Positions 6,187 through 13,602 of a DNA stretch of 24,878 nt are shown piece after piece. The stretch spans positions 1 to 24,878 of the IMG/VR virus record IMGVR_UViG_3300042382_000722; one strand, given 5' to 3'. The notes under the pieces were generated by a model. That model did not search any database, was not told where the DNA came from, and saw nothing but the letters and a program-made list of their open reading frames with translations. Made by a program: the position numbers and the translations under genes. Positions within the stretch are counted from its first letter, which is position 1. Every line of letters begins with the position of its first letter. This DNA comes from a virus.

Positions 6187-7462
6187 AAAAGCGATTGTTG
6201 GTGCAATCGTTCGGGATGAGTCGTTTCTGCCTCTCGTCTCCCAAATTCTAACACCGGAATGCTTTGTCACCACATCCCTGCGTACCTTTTACGCCACATT
6301 TTTGGAGATGGCAGGGAAGGGGAAGGCGATTGACCTGCTAACGGTACAGGCTTACATGGACGCTGAAAAGTTCATTAAGTCCGGTGGGATTGATGCGCTG
6401 ACTGACTGCATGGGGTCAGTTCCCTACGGCGATCACATTGAGGAATACGCCCTAGAAGTAGCCAAGATGTGGCAACAGCGAACCTTCGATGCAGCGTTAA
6501 AGCAGGCGATCGCCCTTAATCAATCCGATGGGTTGGCAGCGGCGCAAGATTTTTTGAATGGAGAAACCCTCAAAATCGAGGCAAAACAACCCGCCAAAGG
6601 ATTTCGCCATGTCTCGGAAAGCTTAACGGAATGGTTTGAGGAATTTGAAAAAGGGCTTGTTGATCCAACGCTTGCAGAGCAGAGATTTTTACCCACTGGG
6701 AACATTGATTACGACGAAAAATTTGGGGGATTACGCAAGGGGCTGAATGTCCTAGCGGCGCGTCCTGCTATGGGGAAATCGGCTTATGCCCTAACCGAGG
6801 CTCTGAATATTGCCAAGCGTGGGAAGTCAGTGCTGATCGTCTCTCTGGAGATGCCAGATATAGAACTGGATACTCGGTTGATTTCTGCAATGTCCGGAGT
6901 AAATTCGGCTCGTCTAGAGAAGTTCCAAATCGAAGAAGCGACGGGCGAATTGGCTGACATTGTGCAGTCGATGAACTCTCTGATGGAACTGCCTATCTGG
7001 TTTGAGACAGTGCGAAACGTCGATCAAATCATTTCATCGGTGAACCATTGGCGACGAGTTAATCACCGCAATCCAGACGTGGTTTTTGTGGATTATCTGC
7101 AATTAATTGATGGGGGGGGAGAGCAGGAATACGCCAACCTCACGGCGATCAGTCAAAAGCTGATGTATTACTTCAAGTTTGTCGCTGAATGCCCCTGCCG
7201 TTTGCTGTGCCAATTGTCCAGAAAGGTAGAGGAGCGCAACGATAAACGCCCAACGATGTCCGACATTCGAGGTTCCGGTGGCATTGAGCAGGATGCGGAC
7301 GTGATCGACTTGCTTTATCGGGACGAATACTACAACAAAGATTCCCATGACATTGGCATTGCGGAGGTGATTCGAGCCAAATCGAGACAGTCCCAGACCG
7401 GAACCGTAAAGCTGTTTTTCGATGCGGAAACGACAAGTTTCAAGGCTTTGTTAGAGCGATGA
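6167..7462 (+). CDS. dnaB: replicative DNA helicase, DnaB family
   Basis: 431 residues, about the usual DnaB length. The N-terminal domain (MQKLEHEKAIVGAIVRDESF) has the DnaB-N helical pattern. The RecA-like domain carries Walker A ARPAMGKS at 198-205, Walker B VVFVDYLQLI at 305-314, and the DnaB-typical DIRGSGGIEQDADV at 366-379 followed by AKSRQSQTG with the arginine-finger region near 394-402. It would form a hexamer that unwinds the phage fork, loaded at the iterons by the upstream initiator. Its start overlaps the initiator gene by 20 bases and its stop overlaps the next ATG (ATGA), so the operon is tightly coupled. A phage-borne helicase means replication need not rely on host DnaB. Confidence 0.93.
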   Translation: MQKLEHEKAIVGAIVRDESFLPLVSQILTPECFVTTSLRTFYATFLEMAGKGKAIDLLTVQAYMDAEKFIKSGGIDALTDCMGSVPYGDHIEEYALEVAKMWQQRTFDAALKQAIALNQSDGLAAAQDFLNGETLKIEAKQPAKGFRHVSESLTEWFEEFEKGLVDPTLAEQRFLPTGNIDYDEKFGGLRKGLNVLAARPAMGKSAYALTEALNIAKRGKSVLIVSLEMPDIELDTRLISAMSGVNSARLEKFQIEEATGELADIVQSMNSLMELPIWFETVRNVDQIISSVNHWRRVNHRNPDVVFVDYLQLIDGGGEQEYANLTAISQKLMYYFKFVAECPCRLLCQLSRKVEERNDKRPTMSDIRGSGGIEQDADVIDLLYRDEYYNKDSHDIGIAEVIRAKSRQSQTGTVKLFFDAETTSFKALLER

Positions 7463-7632
7463 GTATTGAGTGGGAATTGCGCCGTTTCACCTCAGCGTAT
7501 CAGTCTCAATCTTTGACTGAATCGATACAAGCCTTGAACGGACTAGGCTACAGCGACGAAGAAGCTATCAACTTTTTGAATAAATTATCCAAAGAAAATG
7601 CAAACAAAAATTCTGCCAACACGAATCAATAA
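7459..7632 (+). CDS. small unknown protein between helicase and primase
   Basis: 57 residues; the ATG overlaps the helicase stop as ATGA and the stop lies inside the next gene (35-base overlap), so it is translated as part of the coupled operon. The start MSIEWELRRFTSAYQSQ and the segment NGLGYSDEEAINFLNKL read as two or three helices with an asparagine- and lysine-rich tail. The position between helicase and primase suggests a helper of replication, which is inference from neighbours only. Confidence 0.55.
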   Translation: MSIEWELRRFTSAYQSQSLTESIQALNGLGYSDEEAINFLNKLSKENANKNSANTNQ

Positions 7633-8644
7633 TCCATGCCCCATCTGCTCAAATACAACGGGGGATTGCAGAGAAACGGGCGATCTCATTTTGTGCCAAA
7701 AATCCCCATCGGGCGAACTTCCATCAAGTCTTTTTAAATTTATTCGCCCTAGCAAAGATGGCATTTGGGGAGTCTATGCGGTCAGCACAGAAGCCCGTGA
7801 AGTCGATCGTGAAAAAATTGAACAATTCCGCCGCGCCCAAATCCAGCGATTAGCAGAAGAATCCCAACGGCACAGCAACGGATTGTCAGTGGCAGAACGC
7901 GACCGGAATATTCGGGCGATCGCCGCTTATGTGGGGTTAGATGCTGACCACAAACAACAGCTACTCAGTCGCGGATTGACTGAAGAACAAATTAAATCAG
8001 GGTTGTTTTTCACGGTAAAAAATGGGGTGGATGTTCCGTCTACTACATCAGAAAAATTGGCAGGGGTGAAAAACGGCAAGCTGTGCTGCAAGGTAAAAGG
8101 GATCGCCTGTGTCGCATTCAACGGCAAGGGGCAGGCGACTGGTTACCAAGTTCGGGACGAAAATCCCACTGCGAACAACAAATATCGTTGGGCAAAATCG
8201 ATATTTGATAGTCACCTTCAATTTGGCGAATTGCCCCTTACGACCCATCGCCATCACCACACCGTATTTTTGACTGAAGGCATCCTCAAACCTTACGTTG
8301 CAAGCAATCGCCTCAACATCGCAACGATTGGGGCAGCAGGTGGGCAATTTAACGCAAGCAAAGCACAACTATTCACTGAATTAAAAGAAGTTCACACCAT
8401 CATCTTTTCCCCTGATGGTGGGGATATTTTGAATCCCCACACTCGAAATAGATGGCTGTCTATGCCTGAAATGTTTGGGAGTCGGTTCAAAGTCTTGGTG
8501 GCATGGTGGGGACAAATTACGAAGGATGCTCCAGACATTGACGAATTATCGAGTCTTGACGGGGTGCAATTTTTAACCATGTTGGAGTGGAAAAAACTTA
8601 TCAATGAAAACATCCTTTCGACTAAGCCATCTGAGATTTCTTAG
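7598..8644 (+). CDS. primase-like protein: zinc finger plus Toprim-like domain
   Basis: 348 residues. The N-terminus has a four-cysteine zinc motif (C14, C17, C24, C33: CPIC then C and LILCQ), as in primases that use zinc to read template. The C-terminal half carries Toprim-type elements: HTVFLTEGILKPYVASN with E227, a glycine turn IGAAGG at 244-249, and SPDGGD at 271-276 in the place of the metal-binding DxD. In T7-type and DUF3854-type plasmid/phage proteins this combination synthesises or handles primers. There is no helicase domain, which is supplied by the separate upstream gene. The spacing PDGGD is one residue longer than the usual DxD, so activity is not certain. It overlaps both neighbours. 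Confidence 0.7.
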   Translation: MQTKILPTRINNPCPICSNTTGDCRETGDLILCQKSPSGELPSSLFKFIRPSKDGIWGVYAVSTEAREVDREKIEQFRRAQIQRLAEESQRHSNGLSVAERDRNIRAIAAYVGLDADHKQQLLSRGLTEEQIKSGLFFTVKNGVDVPSTTSEKLAGVKNGKLCCKVKGIACVAFNGKGQATGYQVRDENPTANNKYRWAKSIFDSHLQFGELPLTTHRHHHTVFLTEGILKPYVASNRLNIATIGAAGGQFNASKAQLFTELKEVHTIIFSPDGGDILNPHTRNRWLSMPEMFGSRFKVLVAWWGQITKDAPDIDELSSLDGVQFLTMLEWKKLINENILSTKPSEIS

Positions 8645-8792
8645 AGCTTTGCAGGCGATCGCCGCCAAGAAAAACCTCACGATCCACCGCCCCACTGCGG
8701 GGTTAATCTGCCGGAAGGATGGGCGGATTGTAAAACAGGCTTTCTCCCTTGGAGAGATGGAATCCTACCTAAACAAACAGGAGAAATCATGA
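8604..8792 (+). CDS. unknown small basic protein, related to 9807-10013
   Basis: 62 residues starting MKTSFRLSHLRFLRALQ, overlapping the primase-like gene by 41 bases and the next gene by 4 (ATGA). The N-terminus is basic and helical; the C-terminal half (DGRIVKQAFSLGEMESYLN) matches the pattern of the protein at 9807-10013 (QGKILKQEFSRDEAQQWA), a beta strand pair then a helix. The two are probably paralogues of a small phage family. Function unknown. Confidence 0.55.
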   Translation: MKTSFRLSHLRFLRALQAIAAKKNLTIHRPTAGLICRKDGRIVKQAFSLGEMESYLNKQEKS

Positions 8793-9040
8793 CTGATACC
8801 GAATTTATAATCGAACCCCTCAAAGGGAACCATGAAGTCCTCGCCAAAGTGGCTCAGGCAAGATTTGAGGAGATCGCCCCAATAACCAACCCCAAGAGCG
8901 AAGTCAGTCTTCGGCAAGCCGGAAACTATTGCATCGCCCATCTAACGCCTTATCTCCCCAGTGCCGTCTACCTTGCAGTCAAATCAAACATCATTCAAAC
9001 CCTAACTGGTGAATTAAATGAACCACATTGTTTTCTTTAG
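8789..9040 (+). CDS. unknown small protein
   Basis: 83 residues starting MTDTEFIIEPLKGNHEVLAK, coupled to the previous gene by ATGA and overlapping the next by 23 bases. It contains a helical segment and a hydrophobic C-terminal half (LTPYLPSAVYLAVKSNIIQT) too polar at its ends to be a clear membrane helix. No motif recognised. Confidence 0.5.
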   Translation: MTDTEFIIEPLKGNHEVLAKVAQARFEEIAPITNPKSEVSLRQAGNYCIAHLTPYLPSAVYLAVKSNIIQTLTGELNEPHCFL

Positions 9041-9806
9041 TTCAGGAGCCGCCTCAACAGTTGCTGCAATGCGCGTGGCTCAAAAGTACGGGACAGAAAA
9101 CCTCTATTTATTATTTGCCGACACTGGCATTGAAGATGAAGATAATTATCGTTTTCTTCAAGATTCAGCCAATCACATCGGAGGGCAGTTAGTTCATCTC
9201 AAAGATGGGCGCACACCTTGGGATGTATTTAATCAAGGCAAATGGTTGAGTCACCGCCAAGGGGAAAAAGGATGCTCCTATCAACTCAAAGTTTTGCCCT
9301 GCAAAGAATGGATTGAAAACAATCCAGACATCTCCCCAGAAAATACCGTTCTTTACTTTGGCATCAACTTTGAAGAGATTCACCGCATTGATGCGATCGC
9401 CGCCAACTGGAGTCCTTACAAAGTGGAAACTCCCTTGTGTTGGGATGAATTCGGGTGGGCTGATAAAGCGAAGATTTTTAGCGCCCTAAAGCAAGCAAAT
9501 CTTACCCCCCCCCGCTTGTACGAAATGGGATTTTCCCACGCAAACTGTGGCGGCTTTTGCATCAAAGCAGGGCTTGGGCATTACCGCAATTTACTCAAAC
9601 AAATGCCTGAAAGATACGCGCACCACGAACAGCAAGAAAAACAACTGTTGGCAATTATGGGGCGCGATGACATTGGCATTCTTCGGCGGCAATCAAAGGG
9701 AATAACTCTTGAAGAATGGCGCAAAGAAATTGAAGCAGAGCCTATTCAGTTTGATCTTTTTAACGAAGCCCTCGGTGGCTGCAATTGTTTTACAGAGGTG
9801 ATTTAA
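9018..9806 (+). CDS. PAPS-reductase/PP-loop family protein of the phage type
   Basis: 262 residues. The N-terminus MNHIVFFSSGAASTVAAMRV contains the PP-loop (SSGAAS, residues 8-13), which binds ATP or an adenylyl group in the adenine nucleotide alpha-hydrolase superfamily. LYLLFADTGIEDEDNYRFLQ, GFSHANCGGFCIKAG (C177 and C181) and the terminal GGCNCF (C255, C257) recur, from memory, in full-length phage and actinobacterial members annotated as phosphoadenosine phosphosulfate reductase. Four cysteines in two pairs could bind a metal or iron-sulfur cluster. True PAPS reduction is doubtful, since no other sulfur genes are near; nucleotide or DNA modification is an alternative. It lies in the coupled replication operon. 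Confidence 0.75.
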   Translation: MNHIVFFSSGAASTVAAMRVAQKYGTENLYLLFADTGIEDEDNYRFLQDSANHIGGQLVHLKDGRTPWDVFNQGKWLSHRQGEKGCSYQLKVLPCKEWIENNPDISPENTVLYFGINFEEIHRIDAIAANWSPYKVETPLCWDEFGWADKAKIFSALKQANLTPPRLYEMGFSHANCGGFCIKAGLGHYRNLLKQMPERYAHHEQQEKQLLAIMGRDDIGILRRQSKGITLEEWRKEIEAEPIQFDLFNEALGGCNCFTEVI

Positions 9807-10013
9807 ATGAAACATTTTTTTGAAATTCTTGGGATGTTGGGCGAGTGGCTATTCGAGGATGTCTCCGCCCGTCATGAGGTTAAAATCATCACATCCCCGT
9901 TCACTCCCAAATGGTTTGTTGTGACTCTACAAGGGAAAATCCTAAAACAAGAATTTTCCCGCGATGAAGCTCAGCAATGGGCGATCGCCAAAGGTTACCA
10001 AATCAAAAATTAA
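9807..10013 (+). CDS. unknown small protein, related to 8604-8792
   Basis: 68 residues, ATG immediately after the TAA of the previous gene. It begins MKHFFEILGMLGEWLFEDVS, then has a beta-rich middle (KWFVVTLQGKILKQEFS) and a C-terminal helix. The GKILKQEFSRDE segment parallels GRIVKQAFSLGE in the 62-residue protein, pointing to a small family duplicated within the operon. Function unknown. Confidence 0.5.
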   Translation: MKHFFEILGMLGEWLFEDVSARHEVKIITSPFTPKWFVVTLQGKILKQEFSRDEAQQWAIAKGYQIKN

Positions 10014-10015
10014 TC

Positions 10016-10387
10016 ATGAAAGAAAAACTATGTACAGCCGATTCCTCGCCGCAACCACATGGCAATCAAAGAGATACGATCCTCCAATTCGTACAGAAAT
10101 CTATCTCACGCCAGAAACTCCCTATCCCCTCGAACACCCTACTGATAGCCGTGGGGACAAAAATCCCCTATCTCGCAACCTGGCATTATCTGAAACAACT
10201 AGAATCAGCGGGGCTGGTAGTGCAGGCGGATTACTACCCAAACCCGTTCGTCCTACTCTTGCCAATATTTCCCCTCGCCCAACAAAAAGTCTTCCTCAAA
10301 AACCACTGCCACCGAATTTACGACCCTAGCACCGGAGAAATTCGCCCACTGGGGACACGCGATTTTGCTCTTTGGGCGATCGCCTAA
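10016..10387 (+). CDS. winged-helix-like phage protein
   Basis: 123 residues from the ATG at 10016, three bases after the previous stop; a longer frame from 9977 lies inside the previous gene. Residues about 17-70 (RDTILQFVQKSISRQKLPI, then TWHYLKQLESAGLVVQADYY) fit a winged helix-turn-helix: the TWHYLKQLESAGL segment reads as recognition helix and start of the wing. The C-terminus is hydrophobic then polar (GEIRPLGTRDFALWAIA). Probably a DNA-binding regulator of the operon; family not known. Confidence 0.5.
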   Translation: MKEKLCTADSSPQPHGNQRDTILQFVQKSISRQKLPIPSNTLLIAVGTKIPYLATWHYLKQLESAGLVVQADYYPNPFVLLLPIFPLAQQKVFLKNHCHRIYDPSTGEIRPLGTRDFALWAIA

Positions 10388-10713
10388 CCACTTTCACAAC
10401 CTTAGAGACTCAATACTCAATAGACCTACCCAAAGTTAAGCCCGAAGGCGATGGACTCGATACCGATAGCGACTTCTGGAAAGACGCACCGGAAATCAGT
10501 GACTTTGACCTTGCCAGAATTTATGCCCATAAAAACCTGGATGGCGATCGCACGTGCCAAAGTTGGTCACTATCTCGAATTATGCGCCACTTGGCTATTG
10601 AGCAATTCACCCAAATCGCCGCCGACCCCAAACGACGGGAAAAAGTAGCTTACAAAAAATGGGCTGATGAGGTGCGAAAGTCCCCGCCAATTGATATCAA
10701 TGATCTGCTTTGA
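10372..10713 (+). CDS. unknown protein at the end of the replication operon
   Basis: 113 residues if translation starts at the TTG at 10372, which overlaps the previous gene by 16 bases; no in-frame ATG gives a better start, so the start is uncertain. The N-terminal half is acidic (GDGLDTDSDFWKDAPEISD), the C-terminal half basic and helical (ADPKRREKVAYKKWADEVRK), ending PPIDINDLL. The last 40 bases of this gene recur at 11752-11791, and its last 13 bases recur again at 12856-12868, so its 3' end is the boundary at which accessory cassettes have been added. Confidence 0.55.
   Translation: MGDRLTTFTTLETQYSIDLPKVKPEGDGLDTDSDFWKDAPEISDFDLARIYAHKNLDGDRTCQSWSLSRIMRHLAIEQFTQIAADPKRREKVAYKKWADEVRKSPPIDINDLL
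10674..10713 (+). repeat. cassette boundary repeat, copy 1
   Basis: Forty bases ending in the stop codon of the gene at 10372. The copy at 11752-11791 differs at two bases only; the last 30 bases are identical. It overlaps a TTGATATCAA palindrome (10691-10700). Confidence 0.8.
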
Positions 10714-10730
10714 AGTAAAATAAAAAAGAA

Positions 10731-10759
10731 CCCATCGCGGTGTTATTAGCACCCATGGG
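10731..10759. other. nested inverted repeat at the left end of cassette A
   Basis: CCCAT (10731-10735) pairs with ATGGG (10755-10759), and inside it GGTG (10739-10742) pairs with CACC (10750-10753). Read leftward it is followed by a T-rich run, so it would terminate transcription on the minus strand; no leftward gene is near. It may be a recombination or end structure of the cassette. Confidence 0.35.
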
Positions 10760-10790
10760 AAGTAAACGACTTAAACGGAGTCATTCACCT

Positions 10791-11240
10791 ATGAAAGATT
10801 GTAGCGAAATTCGATTAGATGGAGAATTGATTCATTTCGTTAACGGAAACACGTTTTTCTTTGGCAAGGTTTTTCGTCAGTATCAGAAGAAAAATAAATA
10901 TACCCAGCTAAGAGGTTTGACACTTTCGTTTTCTAACGATACTTATGGCAGACCCGTTATTAAATTAAGCAGTGGAGATAAATCGGTTCAGCCTCCCATC
11001 CTTTCAAAGACAAAAAAATCGGCACACGCATTTTTTAAGGAATTGAATCAAAAAACGAAAGAAACGGAGGAGGCTTCATGGCAATACAGAAAAAGAACGA
11101 GTAAATATGAAAGGCAGATATCAAGAACTCTATTTTTCGTTACTCAATTTATAGCATCGGCTTCTATGGGCGAGCCTAGCGGATTGCTTGGTACTGTTTA
11201 TAAAGAAATGCAATCTGCCGATTATGACTGGCAAGACTAG
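10791..11240 (+). CDS. unknown cassette A protein 1
   Basis: 149 residues from the ATG at 10791, which has GGAG 10 bases upstream; in-frame GTG (10740) and ATG (10755) starts lie inside the inverted repeat and are less likely. It begins MKDCSEIRLDGELIHFVNGN, has a basic middle (VFRQYQKKNKYTQLRG), a helical charged part and a C-terminal stretch FFVTQFIASASMGEPSG. A+T-rich codon use and no HIP1 site contrast with the flanking operon, which suggests separate acquisition. Not recognised. An accessory or lysogenic-conversion (moron) role is inferred from the cassette layout. Confidence 0.5.
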   Translation: MKDCSEIRLDGELIHFVNGNTFFFGKVFRQYQKKNKYTQLRGLTLSFSNDTYGRPVIKLSSGDKSVQPPILSKTKKSAHAFFKELNQKTKETEEASWQYRKRTSKYERQISRTLFFVTQFIASASMGEPSGLLGTVYKEMQSADYDWQD

Positions 11241-11250
11241 GAGAAAGCAA

Positions 11251-11685
11251 ATGGGCGAAGCTAAACGACGGAAACAATTGGATAAAGGGTTTGGAACAAC
11301 TACAGCGATAAAAGAAGTTCTTGTTTTTCCTGTTTTTCGCTCCGTCTTAAATCAATCATTTGAGGATGAAATCAGAGAAAAAATGGAGGCGAAAAGTTCA
11401 GATAACGAGGTGCTTTTCGTTGCAAGAGGAGCAAAAGGAGAACCGATGAGAGGGTTCGCGACAATACTCAAGTCTTGGGTAGAGGTAAATATTTCTCCCG
11501 AAGCCGCAAATTTGTTTCTTTTCCCTCAAGATAGCTTTGAAAATTATGACCCAAGCGAACCCCAAGACGCTGTTCTTGTTTTAGAACGAATAAAATCCAT
11601 TGAGTCAGCACACAAACAAAAACGAAAGCCCAAAATTGTCATTATTGACGACAAAAAAAGATATCCTGACTCAAAGATATCCTGA
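11251..11685 (+). CDS. unknown cassette A protein 2 (MGEAKRRK start)
   Basis: 144 residues from the ATG at 11251, with a clear AGGAG 8 bases upstream; a longer frame from 11188 lies within the previous gene. The N-terminal MGEAKRRKQLDKGFG is a start seen, from memory, on many uncharacterised bacterial and cyanobacterial proteins. The middle has a beta-rich hydrophobic part (VLFVARGAKGEPMRGFATIL) and an acidic part, and the C-terminus is lysine-rich. Follows cassette A protein 1 after 10 bases, so the pair is one unit ended by the terminator at 11706. Function unknown. Confidence 0.55.
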   Translation: MGEAKRRKQLDKGFGTTTAIKEVLVFPVFRSVLNQSFEDEIREKMEAKSSDNEVLFVARGAKGEPMRGFATILKSWVEVNISPEAANLFLFPQDSFENYDPSEPQDAVLVLERIKSIESAHKQKRKPKIVIIDDKKRYPDSKIS

Positions 11686-11705
11686 CTCGATGTGGTAACA
11701 CGCAG

Positions 11706-11730
11706 CACCTCCAAACGGGGGTGTTTTTTT
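11706..11730 (+). terminator. terminator ending cassette A
   Basis: Stem CACCTCC/GGGGGTG (one T-G pair) with an AAAC loop and seven T. It has the same AAAC loop as the terminator of cassette B. Confidence 0.8.
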
Positions 11731-11751
11731 GTGCCGATTCACAGGCTAGGG

Positions 11752-11791
11752 GCGAAATTCACCGCCAATTGATATCAATGATCTGCTTTGA
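11752..11791 (+). repeat. cassette boundary repeat, copy 2
   Basis: Near-identical (38 of 40) to 10674-10713, the 3' end of the preceding gene. In the same frame it still reads SPPIDINDLL followed by the stop, although it is cut off from any gene by an upstream TAG, so it is a detached copy of that gene end. Confidence 0.8.
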
Positions 11792-11846
11792 GGTGGCATC
11801 AAAACTTTTTGTTTGCACTATAGCGTTATGCGTCGCCTATACTAAA

Positions 11847-11883
11847 AACAGCCTTAATCCCTGAGAAAGATGTAAAGGCTGTT
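11847..11883. promoter_or_regulatory. hairpin upstream of the ParB-like gene
   Basis: Perfect 9-base inverted repeat AACAGCCTT/AAGGCTGTT with a 19-base loop, 15 bases before the TTG start. A TATACT -10-like box lies just upstream (about 11838-11843) without a good -35 box. It could be an operator or a translation-controlling leader. Confidence 0.35.
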
Positions 11884-11897
11884 CTTAAATTTATTCC

Positions 11898-12803
11898 TTG
11901 GTCAACCAAGTGTTTTCTTGTGTCTATACTAGCAAACCACAGCCTAGAAACCCTCCCGACGCTAACCTTTGGCGAATTAAACGCTTCCGTTTTGCAAACG
12001 TAGGCATTGTTACGCCTACGTTTGCGCGTCAAGCACTTGATTTAAACTTTGAAGACAATCGAAGCTTATCTCCCTCTCGCGTGGCTAGATATTCCTCTGA
12101 AATGAAACGGGGTGCGTGGCTTATTACCGAGCCGATCAAAATCTCTTCTTGTGGCAAATTGATTGACGGGCAACATAGACTAGCCGCTGTAATTGAGTCT
12201 GGGCAAAACGTCCCATTCTTGGTTGTCACGGGATACCCATTCAACACATCCTCTGTACTAGATCAAGGGAAAACACGGACGGCGAAAAACATTGCGGAAA
12301 TCAAGGGATTGAGACACCTTTCAAACAATCATCTTTCGTCCATGCGATTGCTTGCTCTCTCACACACCAACTGGTCATTCACGATAAACCTTGTGCCTAA
12401 GGATCTGGTTTTTTTGGCAGAAAAGCATAAAGACTGCCTTGAATTTGGAATGAGACACTCCAGCAAGAAATATGCAATCAAGTACACACCTTTATTGAGC
12501 ATGGTTGCTGCTGCCTATCACCACGAAAACCACCAAAGACTAGATGAATTATTAGAGGTCTGGCATACCGGGCTTCCCAAGAATACAAATGCCGATTCAT
12601 CCATTATTAATCTGCGAAATTACTACAACAAGGATCGTAAATTTTCTGGAGCAATTGGCTACCGAATCGATTTTACACAACGCGCACAAACTGCAATTCG
12701 GGCATTCCTGAATAAACAGCCGTCTTCTTTTTCCCGTCCGAGTGAGAAGTTATTCTGGGAAGTCCCAGAGCTAAAAGCGGATCTCAAAAAGCTGATTTTT
12801 TAG
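11898..12803 (+). CDS. ParB-like domain protein of the DGQHRL type (cassette B)
   Basis: 301 residues from the TTG at 11898; a GTG at 11910 is possible and neither has a good ribosome-binding site, so the start is uncertain. Residues about 38-130 follow a ParB/sulfiredoxin-fold pattern found in phage and plasmid proteins: NRSLSPSRVARYSSEMKRGA, W, then GKLIDGQHRLAAVIESG with the DGQHRL signature, VPFLVVTG and DQGKTRTAKNIAE. ParB folds bind nucleotides (CTP in classic ParB) and some act as nucleases. The remaining 170 residues are helical with histidine- and arginine-rich stretches. It is the only gene of cassette B and has its own terminator. Role unknown; defence or genome-maintenance functions are guesses. 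Confidence 0.65.
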   Translation: MVNQVFSCVYTSKPQPRNPPDANLWRIKRFRFANVGIVTPTFARQALDLNFEDNRSLSPSRVARYSSEMKRGAWLITEPIKISSCGKLIDGQHRLAAVIESGQNVPFLVVTGYPFNTSSVLDQGKTRTAKNIAEIKGLRHLSNNHLSSMRLLALSHTNWSFTINLVPKDLVFLAEKHKDCLEFGMRHSSKKYAIKYTPLLSMVAAAYHHENHQRLDELLEVWHTGLPKNTNADSSIINLRNYYNKDRKFSGAIGYRIDFTQRAQTAIRAFLNKQPSSFSRPSEKLFWEVPELKADLKKLIF

Positions 12804-12826
12804 ACACTCTAACTGGATAAATCGAA

Positions 12827-12853
12827 ACGCATCCAAACGGGTGCGTTTTTTTT
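12827..12853 (+). terminator. terminator ending cassette B
   Basis: Stem ACGCATCC/GGGTGCGT (one T-G pair), loop AAAC, then eight T. The stem is symmetric enough to work also for the leftward gene pair that ends at 12892. Confidence 0.8.
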
Positions 12854-12855
12854 AG

Positions 12856-12868
12856 TGATCTGCTTTGA
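12856..12868 (+). repeat. cassette boundary repeat, short copy 3
   Basis: TGATCTGCTTTGA, identical to the last 13 bases of copies 1 and 2, three bases after the cassette B terminator. Distances between copies are 1078 and 1077 bases. Confidence 0.55.
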
Positions 12869-12891
12869 TATTATCGATCGCCGAGGCATAT

Positions 12892-13602
12892 TTATTTACT
12901 TCTGCCATCCCAAAATTCAAATAGCAGATCCACCAACCATTCCCACAGTTCACCCCACGGAATCTGATCTTTAATAAGGATGACGATCGCCCCAAAGAAT
13001 CCCCAAAACCAACCGCCGCCCCGTTTAATCAAAGCCTTGATCTTCTCAACAATGCCCTCATACTCCTCAATTTTTTTCTGACCAGCGGCGATCGCCCCGT
13101 CCTGCAAATCGTCTTTATATTTTTCGATGGTGAGATATTTTTGATCCATTTCTTGCTTTAAACATTGCATTTTTTTGTCAACTTCAGCCACCGCAATTTC
13201 TACCGTTTCATGGAGTGCGGGGAGTGATGCTGCTTCAATATTTGCGATCCGATATTCCCACCTTTTAGAAAAAGAATCCCACTCTGATTCCAACTGTTTA
13301 AATTGAGCGACACTTTGCACAAAAACCCGATGGTTTATTCCTACTTCCTTGGCAAAATTATCTATTTTTTGCTCCGCTTTTGACCAAGAATTTTCAGCTC
13401 TTTTTGCTTGCTCTTCTGCCCTTTGCGCCGTTAATAAAATTGCTTCATTGGATTGCTGCAAGGCAACTTGATTCTCGGTTAACTTAATCATTGCGGATTT
13501 CATCTCCAACAAAGATTTGCTCATGCTTTGATTTGCCGATGCCGCTGCCTCAAGCTTTGAGACGATTTCAGTAAAAATCTGCAAGGACTGATCATCAAAC
13601 AT
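12892..13602 (-). CDS. long coiled-coil protein with C-terminal membrane anchor
   Basis: 236 residues starting MFDDQSLQIFTEIVSKLEAA. Residues about 5-185 are charged and helical with heptad-like spacing (AQRAEEQAKRAENSWSKAEQ, KMQCLKQEMDQKYLTIEKYK), so a coiled coil. The C-terminus turns hydrophobic and tryptophan-rich (GGGWFWGFFGAIVILI, then IPWGELWEWLVDLLFEF), so the protein is tail-anchored. It overlaps the 69-residue membrane gene upstream by 8 bases and the pair forms a leftward unit between cassettes and methyltransferase. Not recognised. A spanin-like or exclusion role is possible, but there is no lipobox and no known motif. Confidence 0.65.
   Translation of the reverse strand: MFDDQSLQIFTEIVSKLEAAASANQSMSKSLLEMKSAMIKLTENQVALQQSNEAILLTAQRAEEQAKRAENSWSKAEQKIDNFAKEVGINHRVFVQSVAQFKQLESEWDSFSKRWEYRIANIEAASLPALHETVEIAVAEVDKKMQCLKQEMDQKYLTIEKYKDDLQDGAIAAGQKKIEEYEGIVEKIKALIKRGGGWFWGFFGAIVILIKDQIPWGELWEWLVDLLFEFWDGRSK

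Noticed and set aside
11826-12247. Leftward frames within the ParB-like gene
   Set aside because: Antisense shadows of a well-supported rightward gene with the DGQHRL motif.
10552-12873. Absence of HIP1 octamers as proof of foreign origin of the cassettes
   Set aside because: The tape measure gene has a HIP1-free stretch of about 2 kb as well, so this is only weak support.
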